Shown in pieces: positions 59,160-64,000 of a stretch of DNA of 64,000 nucleotides (the stretch's first letter is position 1; the number at the start of each line of letters is the position of its first letter). Both the position numbers and the translations under genes were made by a program. The stretch spans positions 12,356,464-12,420,463 of the forward strand of contig JAJVDF010000001.1 of NCBI GenBank assembly GCA_022410635.1, given 5' to 3'. This DNA is from Tretioscincus oriximinensis. Lineage: Eukaryota; Chordata; Lepidosauria; Squamata; Gymnophthalmidae. A model generated the notes under the pieces. It was given only the letters and a program-made list of their open reading frames with translations, was not told where the DNA came from and ran no database searches.

Positions 59160-59375
59160 ACACCCTGGCTGTCCCCACTGAGCCTTATTCAGGGCTGTCA
59201 TAGTCTACACTGGCATGTATGGATGGCCAAGATNTGTACNGAGCCCAGAATAAGGCTCAGTGAGGCCAGGACTTTAGTTGATTTAAGACCCTGGCTGTCC
59301 CCACCCTGCCTCATTCAGGGCTGGATCTCAGAACTGGAGCCTGCCATCCACATGCTAGTGTGTAGACTATGGCAG
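59160..59375. repeat. Compound direct and inverted repeat
   Basis: A direct repeat ccctggctgtccccac lies at 59163-59178 and 59289-59304. A 15-bp inverted repeat pairs cactgagccttattc (59176-59190) with 59248-59262. A third, longer inverted pair joins 'tcatagtctacactggcatg' (59198 onward) to 'catgctagtgtgtagactat' (59351-59370). Local duplication plus inversion explains all three. Confidence 0.7.
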
Positions 59376-60254
59376 CCCCCAAATGTGAGTGGCAAAGCTC
59401 TTTCCAGATAGTCCTAAAAAAGGAAGGTGAGGGGGCTGCCCTGTTTGGAAAAGTAAAAGTATATAAAAGTAAAAAAATAACCAGTTTGTCTCATTCCTTG
59501 GTATCTGGGCTGGGCCAGAGGTTCTCCTTCTCCTTGCTGCTGGGGGAAGAAAGACCCCCCAAAGGGCAGTACTGCCGAGGTACCTTCTTCCCTCCCTTTC
59601 CAGTCAGCAGCACACGTAGAATAAGTGGTGGTGGGGTGAAGTCAGCGATAGAGATTCTTTCATTCCCTAATCCCACTTCCTCCCTTCAATCACCATCATT
59701 ATCATCACATCTCCATTTTCTGTCCTTCTAGTAGTCCTGTAATTGTCAGAGTACCACACCAGGCATAAGCATCTTCTGTCTGTTGACAATACTCGGGGGT
59801 GGAGATGGGGGTAGGGTCTTCTGCAGGTTTCTTCAAGAACATGCAGAGTTCATAAATGAAAAATCCAGATGTGAACATATGGAATTGAAACCTTAACAGA
59901 AACAACCTTTCTGCTGAGAGCTATCCAAGGTCCTGCAGCTTCAACTTAAGCCGAGTAAATGTTCCCGTTTTACAGATACCAACTTTTCAGAGAACAGACC
60001 CTTTTCTTTTCTCCCTGGAAATCAGCATCTTGCTTGAAGGCATGTATTCCAGCCACAGCATTTGCCTACTCCAATGTGATTTAGTGTTGTCTTAAAACAG
60101 CTAATGGAGCCATATTTAGGCTTCCTTCAAATTTATCCTCAGAACATTTGAGGAGCAATAGTAACTAGGTTACGGCTTACACAGATTCATCGAACTGTAT
60201 ACAATTGGTCTTCAGAGGAATCCTACCTTCAACTGGGAGTGAGTACATGTCCAT
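59376..60254. other. Unannotated non-coding DNA
   Basis: A 120-codon open frame (59369-59731) has low-complexity Ser/Pro composition and no recognisable domain. Confidence 0.45.
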
Positions 60255-60375
60255 CCATTCTAACAGCCATTGATACATTTGGCCTTNATTAATTTTGTTA
60301 ATCCTTTCTTAAATGGTTACTCTCTCCACCACTTCTTCTGGTAGTAAACTCAATGGAGTGTCCTTTGGTTTGATT
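60255..60375 (-). mobile_element. CR1 LINE, 3'-region fragment
   Basis: 'ctaacagccattgatacatt' then 'aattttgttaatcctttctt' and 'cttctggtagtaaactcaat' is the complement of the CR1 segment with 'gaattc', 'gggattagacaaattcatgg' and 'tatcaatggc'. Confidence 0.75.
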
Positions 60376-60887
60376 GTGGTGTGACAGAGAAAACATTTTT
60401 TTCTCTAGCCACCTTCTCTCTCTCTCCCCATGCATGTTTGTCTACATTTCAGCTATGCACACAATCCTTTAACACAATCTTGGAAGGTTAAAGAAACCCA
60501 GATACCGCAGACAGATTTCCTAAGGGAGGTGTTCCAACCNATTTGATCATTCTTGTTCCTTTTTTTAGAACTCCTCCAGTTTCACAGTACCTTTCAGAGC
60601 TGTGGTATAATATAAGTCACCACTATGGTATCGATCACCAACTTGGAGGTTTTCAGAAAGGTTGGACAAATCCATGGAAGACAGAACTACTAGTACCTGC
60701 TAATTCTGATGTTCATGTAGCTTCATTCATTATTGACCAGCCACTGAGAGGCTTTAACCCAGGGCTTCTATAGCAAGCTCATGCTAAATTTCTTTTCAAC
60801 AGAATTGTACCATTTCGACAAATTAAAGATAGTTGAATGCTTCATACAATAAATTCAGCCTCTAACAGTCCTAGATCCCTTTCCAAA
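60376..60887. other. Unannotated non-coding DNA
   Basis: Nothing recognised. Confidence 0.5.
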
Positions 60888-61020
60888 CTTCATGGGCATC
60901 TCTATGCAGTTTTCTTTGCAGAGATATAAGTTTGATTTTTCATTGCCTACTTCCAGGGAGAGACTTGGGATCAAACTAGTTACTCTCTGCTCTGCCGCAG
61001 AGCTACAACCACTCCCAACC
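60888..61020 (-). mobile_element. tRNA-derived SINE (family D)
   Basis: The complement has 'tggttgtagctctgcggcag' + agc (A-box region) and 'ctagtttgatcccaagtctc' (B-box region). It then has 'ggaagtaggcaatg' and ends 'gcaaagaaaactgcatagag'. Confidence 0.65.
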
Positions 61021-61079
61021 TCTGGGTCCCTTGCCTGGAATTTTATTTGAAAAAATAAAGAAGTAATTTGCCTATACCT

Positions 61080-61165
61080 ACTTCTACAAAGAGATTAGGA
61101 ATCAAACCAACCCTCTTTTTCAGGTTTGCTGTGTTGTATATTACAGCTTCTCCCAGATTCCTTGG
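61080..61165 (-). mobile_element. tRNA-derived SINE (family D), second copy
   Basis: The complement shows 'acacagcaaacctgaaaaag' + agggttggtttgattcc, the head of family D, followed by 'tctctttgtagaagtagg'. It lies close to and in the same orientation as the copy just upstream. Confidence 0.5.
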
Positions 61166-61172
61166 ACTACCG

Positions 61173-61455
61173 TAGGCATGGTGGTGCAAGAGGTTAAGAG
61201 CTTTAGTGTTTCAACAGAGATACCGAAGTTCACAGCCTCATGTGTCTGCCATGGACAGGGGTAAGCACTTTCTACTAGCCTTAGTTTCAGCCAACTGAGC
61301 TAGTCAAAAGCAAAAAAAAATGCATGTAGATAATTGGATACCACTGTAACAACTTTGGTGGGGAGGATAGAATAGATATAAGCCTTTGGGAGAAAAATAA
61401 CCTTGTAAGCCACTCTGAGTCTCTTCGGGTGAGGTGGGGTATAAAAACCAAATAA

Positions 61456-61535
<80 letters not shown>
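61173..61535 (+). mobile_element. tRNA-headed SINE (family C) with (ATG)n tail
   Basis: It starts 'aggcatggtggtgcaagagg' + ttaagagctttagtg (A-box-like). It ends 'aagccactctgagtctcttc' + gggtgaggtggggtataaaa, a terminus related to the family B end. It then runs into an 80-bp (atg)n microsatellite. Confidence 0.65.
61456..61535 (+). repeat. (ATG)n microsatellite, about 26 units
   Basis: Uninterrupted. Its poly-Met frame is an artefact. It grew from the A-rich tail of the preceding SINE. Confidence 0.97.
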
Positions 61536-61539
61536 ATGC

Positions 61540-61670
61540 AGAGTTTTGTTTTTCAGAGATACTGAAGTGTTTTACTTTGGGGGGATGTCACTGTTGACTG
61601 AGGATCAAACCAGAAACCCTCTGCTTTCCAGGCAGTTTGCTTTACCCTTGAATCTAAAGCTATTCCTTCT
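61540..61670 (-). mobile_element. tRNA-derived SINE (family D)
   Basis: The complement shows 'agggtaaagcaaactgcctg' + gaaagcagagg and 'ctggtttgatcctcagtc'. It ends 'cttcagtatctctgaaaaac'. It sits immediately after the (ATG)n tract. Confidence 0.6.
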
Positions 61671-62957
61671 GATTGTTACACCATTAAATAAAGTTGTTCC
61701 TTCTAAGTAAAAAATAAAGTTACCTAATCCTCTCTCTCCCCATCAAATTTTGGTGGAAACATTTTACACAATCTTTCCCTCATTTGTCTATTTTAAGCTT
61801 GACATAAGATCCGATTCACTGGAGAACCCACAGAGCAAATGTCTCCTTTGCTTCTCCCTCCTTCAATCTATCATTCTCTTCAGTACTAAAAATGTTTCCT
61901 TCATCTAGACATATGTATTTATAGAATACATCCTGGNTTTTTTTTTCTTCTATCCACAAAATTAAAAGGGAGGTCCAACTAGAAACAGCAAGGGGCGAGT
62001 CCAAAAAAGCTGAACTAACAATGTGCATTTAAAATGCAAAGTGGGGAGGAAGGAGGTTTAACTGCTCCCCAGAAGCCTCCTCCGCCATTGCGTACGACAG
62101 GGGCCAGGAGGTTAAAACACAGTCATCATAACCTTTATTATAACTCCTTTTTGTGTAGGAAGCCATTAACTGCAGGAGGCATCACAGATGTGCCACAACA
62201 TTGGTGACTGAAGAGAAATTCAATACACACATTGTAACCTAATTTATGGTTAGTGAGGTGGGGGGAAAGGAGGGGCGAGGACAAGGGAAGAAATAGCACA
62301 TAGCATTCACTGACGTACAGAAAGGCAAAGTGTGTGGGGGGGAAACAACAGACGTCTGTCAGGATACCATGTTAGAAGGAAAGAGTATTACTGCTTAAAG
62401 CTCCAGAATTTCATTCACCAGCAAATTTGTGGTACTTCTGCTTCCATTTCTTAATATTGCATATGCTGTTAGGTACTGTCAAAGCCAGGGATGGTGCCTT
62501 ATATCTATGGACTCTTCTTGGTAGACAAAGAAAGGGTTTGTCATGATTTGCCATTATGCCAGTGTTCAAAAGACTTTTTGCATTCACTTCTCTGTGTTAG
62601 AACTACCAATAATGGGTCTGGATAAGCCAAGCCTTACACTTTTGACCATGGGAAAGCATATTCTGGAACATTTGCATCATGCACAATAGTGCTGGTCCAA
62701 ACTAGACTCTGCCCTGACCCTGATGCAACCAGAAACTCCAGGAACAGCATTCAGTCACTTTGGTGCACCACCAAAATGGGTTCCCCAATGGTCCTGAAAA
62801 TGGAGGCACAGCTTTGTAGCCTGGACCAAAATTNCTTAGTTCAGCTGCAAACTGTTTAAACAGGGCTTCCAAAAGAATATGGAGGTATTATTCCTAGCTT
62901 AAAGTATCAGGAGACTCATTTGGAAAACACATTTTGGTGCACCAAATAGGTCCCCTA
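61671..62957. other. Unannotated non-coding DNA
   Basis: A loose direct repeat ('ttggtgcaccaccaaaatgg' near 62760 and 'ttggtgcaccaaataggtcc' near 62934) is the only structure seen. Confidence 0.5.
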
Positions 62958-63042
62958 ATCATGGAGGTATTCAGGAGACCTTTCTTGTGATACTATTGGC
63001 CCAATAGTATCACAAAAAAGGTTTCCTGAATACCTCCATGAT
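62958..63042. repeat. Near-perfect 85-bp palindrome
   Basis: Two 42-nt arms flank a single central C (63000) and differ at two positions, both transitions. The arms begin atcatggaggtattcagga and end tcctgaatacctccatgat. Transcribed RNA from either strand would form an almost uninterrupted stem. No terminal duplications were found. Confidence 0.95.
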
Positions 63043-64000
63043 CTGAACAAGAGCTCACTGGCCCACCAACAAAACTTTTTAAACAGACCAGCAGTCCTGA
63101 GTAAAGCCTTCCTGATCAGGACTATGTTCTATTCCACAGTCATCCTGAAATCATATTTAAGCATACCATAAACATACTGTGGGCTGTGTTTAAGCAGAAA
63201 ATAATCATTTATCCCTTGAAACATTCCTGCAAGAAGTGTGTATTGCAGTTTCTCTGTTACACATTTTCAATGAATTACAGTGAGAGGGTCAGCCAAGTGT
63301 GTAGACCACAGAAAAGCTAGAATTTTCCTGGACAAGGGGAATGCAAAAGAAGACATTATGCTCAGCTACAATGGCTCCCAGCAACCATGTACCTTTTGAA
63401 CTTTAAAACAGACAATAATATTACATTTTAAGATTTTTATAAGCCTGTTTTTTTAGGTGAGAGCTTAGTACCACTAAGATTGTACACATGGACACTCTAG
63501 TCTAAGTCTGAAAATGAATTCTATTATACTTAAAATAGGCCACTTTCCTGCAGATTTCACTGCAGATAGCCTGTTAAAAAGACCAAACATCTCATAATTT
63601 CAAAATAGAAATATAAAACCACAATAAGTATACATCATTCTCAAGGGGAGAACTGCTGAGTAGGATCCATTTATATAGCCAATAAGAAAGAGAACATTCA
63701 TCTTTTCCAGAAATTAACCCTTGATCATCATTTGATATAACTGACAGGTGGGTTCTCCTATCACTATTGCTGCCACCTCTTTTTAGAATATTTCAATANC
63801 AAATGCAGTGGTCAAAGTGGTAAAGAAGTTGATAGTAAAGGATTTTAAAATATTGAAAATTCACTCCTTCCACAATCTATGAAGCAACTCAGAAATGCTT
63901 TTNGTCCTGCCCGCAAAAAACCAAAATACAATATCATTAGACACAACAGGGCCTTGTCAATGATGGAACCAAGATGAAAAATAAAATCCTCATGAAAAGT
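63043..64000. other. Unannotated non-coding DNA
   Basis: Nothing recognised. Confidence 0.5.

Noticed and set aside
59369..59731. 120-codon Ser/Pro-rich open frame
   Set aside because: Starts inside a repeat, is low in complexity, and has no domain.
61456..61710. Open frame starting with 26 consecutive Met residues
   Set aside because: It is a translation of the (ATG)n microsatellite and the following SINE, not a gene.

Overview
This window looks like nuclear DNA from a squamate reptile (lizard or snake). It is AT-rich, has no dense coding, and is built from many old, diverged interspersed repeats: L2-type, CR1, BovB/RTE and L1 LINE fragments, several tRNA-derived SINE families, and hAT-like non-autonomous DNA transposons. 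Having CR1, L2, L1 and BovB remnants together with SINEs of the 'tRNA head + L2-like tail' type is typical of squamates. A gecko or other lizard is possible, but the species cannot be read from the sequence.

I found no host protein-coding gene, rRNA, functional tRNA or CRISPR array. The open frames are short, lack recognisable domains, or belong to LINE reverse transcriptases. The window is best read as intergenic or deep intronic DNA. It carries scattered single N bases, which suggests a draft assembly.

Layout. 1-10.2 kb: L2, L1 (with an exact 16-bp target duplication), BovB and SINE pieces, and an L2 copy split by a hAT-like element. 10.2-14.9 kb: no recognised repeat, with one hairpin. 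14.9-20.4 kb: an L2-rich block ending in the longest element, a 2.1-kb minus-strand L2 that covers the linker, reverse transcriptase and tail. 20.4-31.6 kb: sparse CR1, L2, SINE and hAT fragments. 31.65-32.24 kb: a 586-bp hAT-like element with a highly palindromic GC-rich core and an 8-bp target duplication. 33.8-35.2 kb: CR1. 35.2-39.2 kb: no repeat recognised. 39.2-50.5 kb: SINEs, a minisatellite, a snap-back SINE with an exact 12-bp target duplication, CR1 fragments, palindromes and a head-to-head pair of hAT-like copies. 51-61.7 kb: CR1 ends, a SINE whose promoter-proximal end is a 21-bp tandem repeat, an L2 fragment and a compound inverted repeat. 62.96-63.04 kb: a nearly perfect 85-bp palindrome.

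How the parts relate: one tRNA-headed SINE family ends in the same 3' sequence as the L2 LINEs here, which fits mobilisation by L2. The SINE tails have also seeded microsatellites. The most unusual features are several long palindromes, treated separately in the findings. No gene-encoded novel system was found.
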